A stretch of DNA of 64,000 bases from Chryseobacterium oranimense (GCF_025244725.1 NZ_CP104203.1:3348001-3412000); one strand, 5' to 3'; positions 1-9,098 are shown, numbered from the stretch's first letter. The notes: generated by a model not told the origin, from the letters alone. Made by a program: numbers and translations.

Positions 1-1438
1 CTCCGGAATTGAGCCTGTCCTGTAAAGCGGACTGAAATATATTTTTCCAGTTGTTATTGGAAAGATTCGTAAGATCAAGATTATCTGCCAGAGGTTTCAG
101 GTTGTAGGAGTCTCCTGTATTTTCTATCGACACATAAGCTCTGAATGTCAATTCCTTACCAGTAAGTTCCACTTTATGGTTCTGAACGGTAGCATTCTGC
201 AGGCGGATCTTGTTTCCCCGCTGGAAAGTTCCGTCCAGCAAGCCGTACCGATAGACGTAGGAAGTTCTCCACTGATCCCCGAAACGGTAATATAATCCGG
301 CATCAAATTTTATATTTTTCACTTCCGGGCTTATGAGATCTTTTTCATAATAACCTGTTCTTGACACATTAAAAGTCGTTGACTTTCCATTATAATTCAC
401 TTTTACAGTGGTCCGGTTATTTCTTTCATCCCCGTATTTGTTCCAGAGATCTTCAGCAGGATTATTGTTTAAGGAAAAGTTCGGATTGGCAGTGATTAAT
501 GAATTGGGGTTCTGGTCTGTACGGTTGTCTGAGATCCAGTCTACGCCGCTGAAATAGGACCCGTTGATTTTGACCGCAAAGTTTTTATTAATAACCTTTG
601 CAATTCTGAATGCACTTTCTCCTAAAGAAGCTATTTTGTGATTGACATTATCGACATGGTTTACGCCGCCTCTGAAATAAAGACTTACACCTTCTGAGGT
701 AAAGGGATCTTTCGTCTGGAGACTGGCAAGACCGTTAACTGCGTTCATTCCGTAAAGAGCAGAGGCTGCTCCGGGCGTAATTTCCATAGACTGGATATCC
801 AGCTCTGTAGGACCAATAGCATTTCCCAGCGGAACACCGAGTGTGGCAGACTGTACATCTACCCCGTCTACCAGCTGCATGAAGCGAAAGTTATTCGGAG
901 AATTGAATCCCCTGGAATTGGGAACTTTGAGGGTAAGACTGGAGGTTAAAAGCTGTAGTCCTTTCACATTTTCCAATGTTTCGTAGAAGCTAGCGGCCGG
1001 GCTTTCGCGGATGGTTTTAATATCAATTTTTTCAATGGCAATCGGTGATTTCATAATTTTCTCAGGAACACGGGAGGCTGAAACCACAACTTCATTAATA
1101 ATGGTATTCTGAGGATTCAGGTCTACTGAAATTTTATTGGAAAGTGAGAGAATTTCAGTGGTCTGTCCGGCAAACCCATCTTTAGTAATGACGATTCTGA
1201 AGGGAATCTTTACTCTTGTTCTTAATTTAAAGCTTCCATCCTGATCAGTTATGGCGGTGTCCTGAGTTTTTTCGACCTGAATCTGTACTCCGGCGATGCC
1301 TTTTTGGGTATCTGTATGCTTAATAATTCCACTGACTTCAATAAGCTGCTGAGCTTGTAAAAAGCCCGTAAAGAAAAGGAATATGAAAGGAATAAAATAT
1401 ATTTTCTGTTTAGAATGTTTGCGTTGTATGGATTTCAC
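1..1438 (-). CDS. TonB-dependent outer-membrane receptor, 3' end outside window
   Basis: The reading frame has no stop from 1438 down to the window edge (479 codons). The translation begins with a basic stretch and a hydrophobic signal peptide ending near FLQAQQ. A carboxypeptidase-regulatory-like beta domain follows (about residues 30-105), then a plug domain with NEVVVSASRVPEKI and PTELDIQSMEITPGAASALYG, then the first barrel strands. The family imports siderophores, vitamins or oligomers across the outer membrane using ExbB/ExbD/TonB energy; an ExbB-ExbD-TonB operon lies at 58.8-60.9 kb. The start is a GTG at 1438-1436: an in-frame TAA lies only four codons upstream (1453-1451), and no ATG occurs early in the frame. 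It is the last gene of the cys cluster on this strand, so its cargo may be a sulfur compound or siroheme-related iron; the cargo is inference. Confidence 0.9.
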   Translation of the reverse strand, partial: MKSIQRKHSKQKIYFIPFIFLFFTGFLQAQQLIEVSGIIKHTDTQKGIAGVQIQVEKTQDTAITDQDGSFKLRTRVKIPFRIVITKDGFAGQTTEILSLSNKISVDLNPQNTIINEVVVSASRVPEKIMKSPIAIEKIDIKTIRESPAASFYETLENVKGLQLLTSSLTLKVPNSRGFNSPNNFRFMQLVDGVDVQSATLGVPLGNAIGPTELDIQSMEITPGAASALYGMNAVNGLASLQTKDPFTSEGVSLYFRGGVNHVDNVNHKIASLGESAFRIAKVINKNFAVKINGSYFSGVDWISDNRTDQNPNSLITANPNFSLNNNPAEDLWNKYGDERNNRTTVKVNYNGKSTTFNVSRTGYYEKDLISPEVKNIKFDAGLYYRFGDQWRTSYVYRYGLLDGTFQRGNKIRLQNATVQNHKVELTGKELTFRAYVSIENTGDSYNLKPLADNLDLTNLSNNNWKNIFQSALQDRLNSG

Positions 1439-1468
1439 TTGTATATAATTTTAGGGTTTAAAAATGAT

Positions 1469-1570
1469 TTATGCGTCGTCTATTAATGAACAGCACATAC
1501 ACATTCGTATTCCTAAAAGATTCCGGTAATGTTTTCTGGCATTTTTCTGCCTGTAAAGGAGGTCGATCAT
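1469..1570 (-). CDS. Met/Cys-rich small ORF, candidate leader peptide
   Basis: A 33-codon ORF starts at ATG 1570-1568, 4 nt after the cysI stop, and ends at TAA 1471-1469, 30 nt before the GTG start of the TonB receptor. It is basic in the middle (RQKNARKHYR) and ends GIRMCMCCSLIDDA, giving Met-Cys-Met-Cys-Cys within five codons. Seven bases just upstream of the receptor start (1449-1455) are complementary in the mRNA to seven bases just before the Met/Cys codons (1512-1518). Its place at the junction between cysteine synthesis genes and a receptor suggests ribosome-mediated sensing of cysteine or methionine, as described for Cys-rich leader ORFs in Actinobacteria. I do not recognise a named family. 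A chance ORF or a small metal-binding peptide are alternatives. Confidence 0.5.
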   Translation of the reverse strand: MIDLLYRQKNARKHYRNLLGIRMCMCCSLIDDA

Positions 1571-1574
1571 ATTT

Positions 1575-3248
1575 TTATGGTATGGTTTGTAAATAGCGGT
1601 AAGCGAAATCTCCGAATGTTTCTTCCGGTTTTCTTTGCTCCGAATAAGTCGCGAAAAGTTTATCAAGGGTTTGCAGAATCTCTTCTTCGCCGATGTTTTC
1701 TTTAAATTTTGTATTCAGACGCATTCCCAGCCTGTCGCCACCAATGTGGAGATTATATTTGCCGTAAGCCGTTCCCACGAATCCGATTTCGGCATTGGGA
1801 GATCTTCCGCAGCCGTTGGGGCAGCCAGTCATTCTGATGGTTATATCTTCATTCTGAAGGCCGTATTTTTCAAGAACTGGTTCTATTTTAGTGACTAAAG
1901 ACGGCAGATAACGCTGCGCTTCAGCCAATGCCAAAGAGCAGGTATTCAGTGCTACACACGCCACAGAGTTTTTGCGCAAAGCACTGGCATCATGCGTATA
2001 TCCGGAAATTCCTGATTCTTTCAGAAGAGCCTCAATTTCAGCTTTATCATTTTCTGAAATATCAGACAGGATCAGATTTTGATTACACGTAAAACGAAAA
2101 GTCACTTTTCCGGTCTCTGCAATTTTCAAAAGACCTGATTTTAAAGGATAACCTTCTATATCCAGCACTCTTCCGTGTTCTACAAATATGGTATAAAACC
2201 ATTTCCCTTCATGGTTTTGAGTCCATCCGTAACGGTCTTTTCTTTGTTCAAATTTAAATTCCCTTGCAGGTTCAAAGCTGAAACCGCATCTTTTCTCAAC
2301 TTCTGCTCTGTAACCTTCGATGCCCAGTTTATCTATCGTATATTTTAATCTCGATAATTTCCGGTCACTTCTGTTTCCGAAATCGCGCTGTACGGTGATG
2401 ATTTCATATACTGCTTTCAGTACTTTTTCTTCCGTATCTACAAATCCTAAAACGGATGCCAGGCGGGCGTAAGTAGATTCATTGCCGTGGGTAGCACCAA
2501 GTCCGCCGCCTGCAGCAATATTGTAGCCTACAATTTTATCATTTTCTATGATGGCAATCAGGCCAATATCATTGATAAAAACATCCACATCATTATTGGG
2601 CGGAACTGCAATTCCTATTTTCAGCTTTCTCGGCAGATATCTGTCCTGATACAAAGGATCTTCCTCTGCTTTTCTGTCTACAACCAATTCATCATCGATC
2701 CACAGGTCGTAATAGGATTTTGTTTTCGGCAGGCACATTTCACTGATCTTTCCTGCCAGTTCAAAAGCTTCCTGATGCAGGGGTGATTCGGAAGGGTTGG
2801 AAGTACAGGTAACATTCCTGTTCACATCACCGCACGCTGCAATAGAATCCAGATGCTGAAGATTGAAGCTTTGAATCGTAGGTTTTACATGCGATTTTAA
2901 AATTCCATGCAGCTGAATGGTCTGGCGGGTAGTAATTTTAATAACTCCCGTGGAGTGATCTTCGGCAATGTCATTGAGCCCAACCCATTGTTCAGGCGTC
3001 AAAAAACCTCCCGGAAGCCTTAGCCGGATCATGTAGGAATACAGCCATTCCAGTTTTTTTCTTACTCTTTCCTCGCGTCTGTCCCTGTCATCCTGCTGGT
3101 ACATTCCGTGAAACTTAATGAGCGTCTGGTCATCTTCCCTGATGGCTCCGGTAAAATCGTCCAAAAGGCTTTCCTTTAAGGTTCCCCTTAGGCCGTTGCT
3201 GCCTGTTTTTATTCTTTCTACCGGGGAAAGGTTATTTTTATCTGTCAT
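1575..3248 (-). CDS. cysI: Assimilatory sulfite reductase, hemoprotein subunit
   Basis: This 557-residue protein matches the siroheme/4Fe-4S sulfite reductase subunit that reduces sulfite to sulfide by six electrons in the cytoplasm. The two cysteine clusters that bind the coupled [4Fe-4S]-siroheme centre are visible: CVALNTC (about residues 430 and 436) and GCPNGCGR (about 474 and 478). The N-terminal half carries the ferredoxin-like repeat with GGFLTPEQW and ITTRQTIQLHG. The length is usual for CysI. It follows cysJ with a 17-nt gap and is clearly in the same operon; CysJ would supply the electrons and the methyltransferase at 4965-5810 starts siroheme synthesis. Some plant-type sulfite reductases use ferredoxin, but the adjacent cysJ argues for the NADPH system. 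Confidence 0.96.
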   Translation of the reverse strand: MTDKNNLSPVERIKTGSNGLRGTLKESLLDDFTGAIREDDQTLIKFHGMYQQDDRDRREERVRKKLEWLYSYMIRLRLPGGFLTPEQWVGLNDIAEDHSTGVIKITTRQTIQLHGILKSHVKPTIQSFNLQHLDSIAACGDVNRNVTCTSNPSESPLHQEAFELAGKISEMCLPKTKSYYDLWIDDELVVDRKAEEDPLYQDRYLPRKLKIGIAVPPNNDVDVFINDIGLIAIIENDKIVGYNIAAGGGLGATHGNESTYARLASVLGFVDTEEKVLKAVYEIITVQRDFGNRSDRKLSRLKYTIDKLGIEGYRAEVEKRCGFSFEPAREFKFEQRKDRYGWTQNHEGKWFYTIFVEHGRVLDIEGYPLKSGLLKIAETGKVTFRFTCNQNLILSDISENDKAEIEALLKESGISGYTHDASALRKNSVACVALNTCSLALAEAQRYLPSLVTKIEPVLEKYGLQNEDITIRMTGCPNGCGRSPNAEIGFVGTAYGKYNLHIGGDRLGMRLNTKFKENIGEEEILQTLDKLFATYSEQRKPEETFGDFAYRYLQTIP

Positions 3249-3265
3249 TGTTATCCATTTATAAT

Positions 3266-4981
3266 TTAATACACATCTTTTACGTATCTCCCGCTGAGTT
3301 CCAGTTCTTCAAGATAAACCTGTGCTTCTTCCAGCGTCTGTTTTCCCTTGTTCTGAAGGATGTTTAGAATTGTTTTCTCTACATCTTTACTCATAGGCTC
3401 TTTGGCTCCGCAGATGTAAAGTGATGCTCCGCCTTCCAGCCAGTGGTATACTTCCTGGGATTTCTGCTCCAGCCTGTGCTGTACATATATTTTTTCTGCT
3501 GTATCTCTGGAAAAGGCAAGATCAAGGTGGGTAAGTGTTCCTGTTTTCAGGAAATCCTGAAGTTCTGCCTGGTAAAGAAAATCTGAGATAAAGTTCCGGT
3601 CACCGAAAAAGAGCCAGTTTCTCCCTTCTGCACCTATAGCATCCCTTTCGTAAAGGAAAGACCTGAAAGGGGCAATTCCTGTTCCCGGCCCGATCATGAT
3701 GATGTCCTTATCATGGTTCGGAAGTCTGAAATGTTTGGCTTCCTGAATATAAAATTCAAGATCTTCTCCTTCATTAAAAGCTGAGAGAAAGCCACTGCAC
3801 AATCCATTCTGTTTTTTATCGCTGATCAGGAATTCAGATTTGGCTACGGTAATATGAATTTCAGTATCGCCATGAGCTTCCAGTGATGATGAAATGGAAT
3901 ATAAACGGGGCGACTGGCCTGTTAAAATGCCGATCACCTGTTCAAATTCTTCTGCATTTTTTACGGGATAGATTCGCAACAGGTCAAGAAGGCTTAAACG
4001 TACTTCAGAAATATTCTGTCCGGTGATTTGTGCGTACTGAGCCACTGTAGATTTAAGGAGATAACTGATGTTTAAATGCTTATGCAGCAATTCTTCTGCA
4101 CTGGCGGTAATTTTTGAAGTTACAATCTGCTTTTGGGTATCAATTCCTGTTAAAGAAATGATTTCATCCACTTCTGATTTCGGATTGAAGGCGATCACAC
4201 CCAATGCATCTCCCGGACTGTAGACAAGGGGTTCTTCCGTTTCTATTTCGATGTGATAGGTTTCTTTATCAGATTCAATATCATTCAGGTTGATAATGGT
4301 TGAAATTTTTCCCTGGTATTTTTTTCTCCCTGTGGAAACCTTTGGTGCTGCCGTGCTTTTCTGACTATTTTCTGCTGTTTTACCGACCACATTTAAAATA
4401 TGTTCAGCCCAGTTGTGGGATTCCTGTTCATAATCAACATCACATTTTTTTAGAGGAATGATTCGCTGCGCACCCAATACTTCAAGGCGGAAATCCAAAT
4501 CTTCTCCGGTTTTGCAGAACAGAGGATAGCTGCTGTCTCCCAATGCCAGAACACCAAATTTCAGGTTGTTGAGATCCGGATCGTTTTCATGAAGATGATC
4601 ATAAAATTTCTTTGCAAGAATCGGTGGCTCTCCTTCTCCCTGGGTGCTGATAATGATGAAGAAAAAGTCTTCCTTCAAAAGATCCTTCGGCTTATACTGG
4701 GAAAGATCTGCCAGCTTCACCTGAACGCCTTTTTTCTTGATAATTCCGGCAAGTTCTACCGCCAGCTTTTTACTATTTCCCGTTTCGGTACCGTAAGCAA
4801 GGGTAATTTTTTTAGCAGAAGTAGGTTCGGCATGAACCGCCGGGGAAATAATTTCCTGTACTTCGACTGATGACCCGGCAATACCGGCGAGAAAACCACT
4901 GGCCCAAACTGCTTCGTCTCTGGAGAAGCTGCCGGATATTTCTTTCAAGGCATTTAATTTAGTTTCAGACAGCATATTCAA
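3266..4981 (-). CDS. cysJ: Sulfite reductase flavoprotein subunit (NADPH)
   Basis: This 571-residue diflavin reductase passes electrons from NADPH through FAD and FMN to the CysI hemoprotein. The domain order is a short N-terminal helix, a flavodoxin domain with the FMN phosphate loop YGTETGNS (about residues 63-70), a connecting and FAD domain with RLYSISSS (about 360), and an NADPH-binding ferredoxin-reductase domain with GPGTGIAPF (about 430) and CGAKEPMSKDVE (about 527), ending in a C-terminal GRYVKDVY as in CysJ and cytochrome P450 reductases. Its ATG lies inside the 3' end of the preceding methyltransferase gene (17-nt overlap), which suggests translational coupling. A general P450-reductase-like role is less likely because cysI is immediately downstream. 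Confidence 0.95.
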   Translation of the reverse strand: MNMLSETKLNALKEISGSFSRDEAVWASGFLAGIAGSSVEVQEIISPAVHAEPTSAKKITLAYGTETGNSKKLAVELAGIIKKKGVQVKLADLSQYKPKDLLKEDFFFIIISTQGEGEPPILAKKFYDHLHENDPDLNNLKFGVLALGDSSYPLFCKTGEDLDFRLEVLGAQRIIPLKKCDVDYEQESHNWAEHILNVVGKTAENSQKSTAAPKVSTGRKKYQGKISTIINLNDIESDKETYHIEIETEEPLVYSPGDALGVIAFNPKSEVDEIISLTGIDTQKQIVTSKITASAEELLHKHLNISYLLKSTVAQYAQITGQNISEVRLSLLDLLRIYPVKNAEEFEQVIGILTGQSPRLYSISSSLEAHGDTEIHITVAKSEFLISDKKQNGLCSGFLSAFNEGEDLEFYIQEAKHFRLPNHDKDIIMIGPGTGIAPFRSFLYERDAIGAEGRNWLFFGDRNFISDFLYQAELQDFLKTGTLTHLDLAFSRDTAEKIYVQHRLEQKSQEVYHWLEGGASLYICGAKEPMSKDVEKTILNILQNKGKQTLEEAQVYLEELELSGRYVKDVY

Positions 4982-5810
4982 ATATATTTTGAGGGTTTGG
5001 CACTAAGGTTCCGTTCGTTACAGATTTAAAATAAATCCCTTCCTGTATAGGCTCCTGCAACCAGGAAAAGTCTTCGTACAGGTTCACTACTTTACCGATT
5101 ATCACCAATGATGGTGATACAAAATCTTTATTTCCTAATTTCTCGTGAAAATCTTCCAGAGATGAAGTGTATACTTTCTGGTAAGGGGTGGTAGCCTGCT
5201 CAATGACGGCGATCTTTTTACCTTCGGTTTTTCCTGCTGATAAAAACCGATCTACCAATCCTTCCAGATTTCCTTTAGACATATAAAAAACAAGGGTATC
5301 TTCTGAGGTTCCGAGTTCTTTCCAGTAATCATTGCTGAGAATTTCGGTTTTGTAATAGGTCAGAAAGCGGACCGATGTCGCATAACCTCTTGCTGTTAAA
5401 GGTATTCCTGCATATGCTGCGGCTCCTGAAGCCGCTGTAATACCTGGCACAATTTCAAATAGTATCTGATGCTGTTTCAAGACTTTCAATTCATCCAGCA
5501 CATTGGAAAAAAAGGAAATATCTCCTCCTTTGAGCCTGACCACGGTTTTTCCCTGTAGAGCATACTCAACGATTAATGTATTGATGCGGGACTGCGGTGT
5601 GGAAGCATTTTTACTGCATTCTTTTCCCACATATATAATTTCTGCTTTTTTACCGGCATAACGTTCTATTATTTCAGGACTTACAAGACGGTCACATAAG
5701 ATCACATCGGCGGCAGCGATGGCTTTTACCGCTTTTACCGTGATCAGATCAGGGTCGCCAGGCCCTGCGCCTACCAGGAAAACCTGTGGCGAATTGTTAT
5801 TTTGTTTCAT
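4965..5810 (-). CDS. cobA: Uroporphyrinogen-III C-methyltransferase (SUMT)
   Basis: This 281-residue tetrapyrrole methylase makes precorrin-2 from uroporphyrinogen III with two SAM, the first step towards siroheme, the cofactor of CysI. Family motifs are VGAGPGDPD (residues 13-21), VRLKGGDISFF (about 91-101, a variant of the usual GGDP loop) and PGITAASGAAAYAGIPLTARG (about 123-143). It lacks the dehydrogenase/ferrochelatase domain of E. coli CysG, so precorrin-2 oxidation and iron insertion need another protein, and none is seen in this window. It sits between cysteine synthase (24-nt gap) and cysJ (17-nt overlap), which supports a siroheme role over cobalamin synthesis. Confidence 0.93.
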   Translation of the reverse strand: MKQNNNSPQVFLVGAGPGDPDLITVKAVKAIAAADVILCDRLVSPEIIERYAGKKAEIIYVGKECSKNASTPQSRINTLIVEYALQGKTVVRLKGGDISFFSNVLDELKVLKQHQILFEIVPGITAASGAAAYAGIPLTARGYATSVRFLTYYKTEILSNDYWKELGTSEDTLVFYMSKGNLEGLVDRFLSAGKTEGKKIAVIEQATTPYQKVYTSSLEDFHEKLGNKDFVSPSLVIIGKVVNLYEDFSWLQEPIQEGIYFKSVTNGTLVPNPQNIFEYAV

Positions 5811-5834
5811 TTTAAATCTTTTTATTAGTGACGT

Positions 5835-6746
5835 CTAGAAAAGTCCTTCTATAGACAGGTATCTTTCGCCTGTATCATAATTTACAGTCAAAATGCTGGA
5901 ACCAGCAGGTATTTCAGGTAATTTTTTTGCTACTGCAGCCAAAGCGGCCCCGGTAGAAATTCCAACGAAAAGTCCTTCTTTTTTAGCTGCTTCTTTTGTG
6001 TATTCAAAAGCTTCGTCTTTACCGATCTGAACAATTTCATCTAAAAGGGCAGTATCAAGAATGGAAGGAACAAATCCAGCTCCTAAACCCTGCAATGGAT
6101 GGGGCGCCGGAGCTCCCCCACTAAGGACAGGAGACAGTTCCGGTTCTACAGCAATAACTTTGATATTTGGAAACTTCTGCTTAAGAACCTTCGCAATTCC
6201 GGTGATGTGGCCGCCGGTTCCCACGCCTGTGATGAGATAATCCAAACCATCAGGAAAATCTTTAATGATTTCCTGTGCAGTGGTTTCTACGTGCACTTTT
6301 ACGTTGGCCGGGTTATCAAACTGTCTTGGGATCCAGGAATTCGGGGTTTGCTGAGCCAGCTCTTCTGCTTTTTCAATGGCTCCTTTCATTCCTTTTTCTC
6401 TGGGAGTCAGAACGAATTCTGCTCCGTATGATTCCATAATTTTGCGGCGTTCCAGACTCATACTTTCAGGCATCACGAGAATCAGCTTGTAATTTTTTAC
6501 GGCAGCAACTAAAGCCAGCCCGATTCCGGTGTTTCCGCTGGTTGGCTCTATAATGATACTGTCTTTGTTCAAAAGTCCTTTAGCTTCTGCATCCTCGATC
6601 ATGGATAAAGCAATTCTGTCTTTGATGCTTCCTCCGGGATTGGATTTTTCAAGTTTGATCCAAACTTCGTGTTCTGTACCGAAAAGTTTATTAATTTTTA
6701 CGACCGGGGTATTTCCGATGGTTTCTAATGTGTTCTGGAACTTCAT
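5835..6746 (-). CDS. cysK: Cysteine synthase (O-acetylserine sulfhydrylase)
   Basis: This 303-residue PLP enzyme (fold type II) joins sulfide to O-acetylserine to give cysteine. The Schiff-base lysine lies in NPGGSIKDR (Lys42), the substrate loop is PTSGNTG (about 68-74), and the phosphate-binding loop is VGTGGHITG. The C-terminus [13 protein letters not shown] resembles CysK more than CysM. It lies downstream of the serine acetyltransferase gene but is separated from it by 162 nt containing an inverted repeat (6797-6892), so its expression could be set partly independently. Its usual partner, a CysE-type acetyltransferase, is adjacent, so a cysteine synthase complex is possible; the EpsC-type C-terminus of that partner makes this uncertain. 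Confidence 0.94.
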   Translation of the reverse strand: MKFQNTLETIGNTPVVKINKLFGTEHEVWIKLEKSNPGGSIKDRIALSMIEDAEAKGLLNKDSIIIEPTSGNTGIGLALVAAVKNYKLILVMPESMSLERRKIMESYGAEFVLTPREKGMKGAIEKAEELAQQTPNSWIPRQFDNPANVKVHVETTAQEIIKDFPDGLDYLITGVGTGGHITGIAKVLKQKFPNIKVIAVEPELSPVLSGGAPAPHPLQGLGAGFVPSILDTALLDEIVQIGKDEAFEYTKEAAKKEGLFVGISTGAALAAVAKKLPEIPAGSSILTVNYDTGERYLSIEGLF

Positions 6747-6796
6747 ACCGACTCAATTTTATGTTGTTTTTTTAATTTTTAAAACATGATTTTTTT

Positions 6797-6892
6797 ACCA
6801 TTAAGGGTTAATTAAGTTTTTAAGGTTATTAAGGAAAAATATTTTCAATATTTTATTAAGCAAATACTTAACTCTCAATGAGCCTTAATGGT
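6797..6892. repeat. Spaced 10-bp inverted repeat between cysE-like and cysK genes
   Basis: ACCATTAAGG at 6797-6806 is matched exactly by its reverse complement at 6883-6892, and partly complementary A/T runs continue outside both arms. Between the arms are several further TTAAGG or CTTAA copies. In mRNA the arms could close a large A+U-rich hairpin in the gap between two genes of the cys cluster. It could be an mRNA processing or attenuation element, or simply drifted repeats. Confidence 0.4.
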
Positions 6893-6908
6893 TTAAAACT
6901 TATCCTTA

Positions 6909-7742
6909 CTATATCACAAATGTTAAAGATTCCGGGAGTGGCCCGTTGTCTTTTATCTTTATTTCACTTTTGTTATAGACCAGCGACTTGGGCGGAACAT
7001 CCTGTGTGATCCAGACATTTCCTCCGATAATACTGTCTCTGCCTATAGTTGTATTGCCTCCCAAAATCGTTGCACCCGAGTAAATAATGACATGGTCTTC
7101 AATATTGGGATGCCTTTTCTCGTTGGCTTTATCTTTTGAAACATTCAAAGCGCCGAGGGTTACTCCCTGATACAGCTTCACATGGTTGCCGATACGGGTG
7201 GTTTCTCCGATGACGATTCCTGTTCCGTGGTCAATAAAGAAATGTTCTCCGATGACCGCTCCTGGATGAATATCTATTCCTGTTCTGCTGTGCCCGTATT
7301 CCGAAATCACACGGGGCAGGGTTTTCACTTTCTGAATCCACAGCTGATGGGAGATTCTGTAAACATACGTTGCAAAAAATCCGGGATAGGAAAGAAGGAT
7401 TTCTTCCAAAGACTCCGTAGCGGGATCGAATTCCAGAATAGATTCAGCGTCAAGGATGAGTTTACTATAAATTTCCGGCAGTGCAAGAAAGAAATCCTGA
7501 GTATGCTTTTCAGAAGCGACCTCATCCTGCACAGTGCTTTTAATCAAATCCAAAAGAAGCTGATCCAATTGGTCAAAATTACTCTGAAGCTGATCTGCTG
7601 TATTGAACTGCTGATAAAGAAACAGTGAACTGTATAATTCTGTGACGAAATCTTCCATCTTGATCTTATCAAAGAAGCCTCCCGAACCGCTGTTCTTTTT
7701 CCCAAGGACTTTGCTAATAAAATAATCTGAAACTGCCATCAT
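6909..7742 (-). CDS. cysE: Serine O-acetyltransferase
   Basis: This 277-residue protein makes O-acetylserine from serine and acetyl-CoA, the carbon skeleton for cysteine. The N-terminal half is helical. The C-terminal half (about residues 150-255) is a left-handed beta helix of hexapeptide repeats with the typical GIDIHPGAVIGEHFFIDHG and GVTLGALN segments, a HPNIEDHVIIYSGATILGG turn and VPPKSLVYNK. It is longer than Bacillus-type CysE and resembles the EpsC-type enzymes of Bacteroidota. The start ATG at 7742 directly abuts the cysN stop at 7743, so the two are co-transcribed and probably translationally coupled. Confidence 0.93.
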   Translation of the reverse strand: MMAVSDYFISKVLGKKNSGSGGFFDKIKMEDFVTELYSSLFLYQQFNTADQLQSNFDQLDQLLLDLIKSTVQDEVASEKHTQDFFLALPEIYSKLILDAESILEFDPATESLEEILLSYPGFFATYVYRISHQLWIQKVKTLPRVISEYGHSRTGIDIHPGAVIGEHFFIDHGTGIVIGETTRIGNHVKLYQGVTLGALNVSKDKANEKRHPNIEDHVIIYSGATILGGNTTIGRDSIIGGNVWITQDVPPKSLVYNKSEIKIKDNGPLPESLTFVI

Positions 7743-8981
7743 CTACTGAATTATACATGCTGCAACGGTCGCATTGGATGTTTCATCCACTAAAATCGCC
7801 GATCCCGTTTTCTTATTGCTTATAAAATCATCGAATACCAAATGCTGTGCTGTACGTATGGTTACTTTTGCTATTTCATTGAGCTTTATACCTTCCTCTG
7901 CAGTTTCCTTTTCTAAGGTATTGACATCAATCTTGTACTCTACCTGTTTTACCACGGCTTTCACCAGTCTGCTGTGATGCTGCAAAACATATTTATTTCC
8001 AGGCTGAAGACCTTTCTGATCAAGCCAACACAGTAAAACTTCTATCTCTTTTTCAACCTTCGGAAGATCTTCTGCCGAGGTGAAAAAATCTCCTCTGCTA
8101 ACATCGATATCATCTTTGAGCTGAATAACAGCCGGCTGCCCTTCAAAAGCTTCCTGAACCTCAGCACCATTGACTTCTATAGACGAAATTTCCGTGATAA
8201 TCCCTGCCGGCAGGATAGCGATTTTGCTTCCTTTCTGAAAATTTCCGCTTACAATCTGACCTGCGTATCCTCTGTAATCATGTAATTCTTCAGTCTGGGG
8301 ACGGATGACATACTGCACCTGGAAACGACTTCCGCTGTTCTGCTCACGGTCAATCACCACTTCTTCCAGATATTCGAGAAGGGAACTTCCCTTATACCAA
8401 TCGGTAACGGCCGACAATGAAACGATATTATCTCCTTTCAATGCGGAAATCGGAAAATAGGTAACGTCTTCCAGACCCAGTTCTTCCGCAATTTTGGAAT
8501 AATCTGCTTTTATAGTATCAAAAACTTCTTCCGAATAGTCTACCATATCCATTTTATTGATGGCTACAGCTACTTTTTTCAGTTTTAATAAAGAAGCGAT
8601 GATGGAATGTCTTCTTGTCTGCTCAATAACTCCTTTCCGGGCGTCGATCAGGATAATCATCAGGTCGGAATTGGAAGCTCCGGTAATCATGTTTCGGGTA
8701 TACTGAACATGTCCCGGAGCATCTGCAATAATAAATTTCCTTCTGGATGTCGAAAAGTACCGATAGGCGACATCAATGGTGATTCCCTGTTCTCTTTCTG
8801 CACGGAGCCCATCCGTTAAAAGAGCCAGATCCACACCGTCTTCATTTTTGTTTTTAGAATGTTTCTCAAGCACTTCCAGCTGATCCTGCAAAATGCTTTT
8901 GCTATCGTAAAGCAGTCTTCCAATGAGGGTACTTTTACCGTCATCTACGCTTCCTGCTGTTATTAATCTTAATATATCCAC
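7743..8981 (-). CDS. cysN: Sulfate adenylyltransferase subunit 1 (GTPase)
   Basis: This 412-residue elongation-factor-like GTPase pairs with CysD to form ATP sulfurylase; GTP hydrolysis drives formation of APS from ATP and sulfate. GTPase motifs are GSVDDGKS (P-loop, residues 10-17), DAPGH (87-91) and NKMD (142-145), followed by two beta-barrel domains. There is no C-terminal APS kinase (CysC) domain: the protein ends after the second barrel. That fits direct APS reduction by the cysH product. It lies 117 nt downstream of cysD; the gap holds simple ATGAT-type repeats rather than a terminator. Confidence 0.95.
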   Translation of the reverse strand: MDILRLITAGSVDDGKSTLIGRLLYDSKSILQDQLEVLEKHSKNKNEDGVDLALLTDGLRAEREQGITIDVAYRYFSTSRRKFIIADAPGHVQYTRNMITGASNSDLMIILIDARKGVIEQTRRHSIIASLLKLKKVAVAINKMDMVDYSEEVFDTIKADYSKIAEELGLEDVTYFPISALKGDNIVSLSAVTDWYKGSSLLEYLEEVVIDREQNSGSRFQVQYVIRPQTEELHDYRGYAGQIVSGNFQKGSKIAILPAGIITEISSIEVNGAEVQEAFEGQPAVIQLKDDIDVSRGDFFTSAEDLPKVEKEIEVLLCWLDQKGLQPGNKYVLQHHSRLVKAVVKQVEYKIDVNTLEKETAEEGIKLNEIAKVTIRTAQHLVFDDFISNKKTGSAILVDETSNATVAACIIQ

Positions 8982-8995
8982 GACTTTTTTATAAA

Positions 8996-9098
8996 TGATG
9001 ATTGATGATTGATAAATGATAAATGATGAGTAATAAGTAATTGGTAATGAGTAATATGTTTTATTCGCTATTGCTCATTACTCATCGCTCATTACTGA
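8996..9098. repeat. ATGAT/TAATGAGTAAT simple repeats between cysD and cysN
   Basis: The gap is filled with tandem-like units such as GATAAATGAT, TGATGATTGAT and TAATGAGTAAT, followed by inverted copies (CTCATTACTCAT) near 9070-9095, so the two halves could base-pair. A similar ATGAT-rich stretch occurs at 39670-39760. It looks like expanding simple sequence rather than a coding or regulatory element. Confidence 0.55.
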
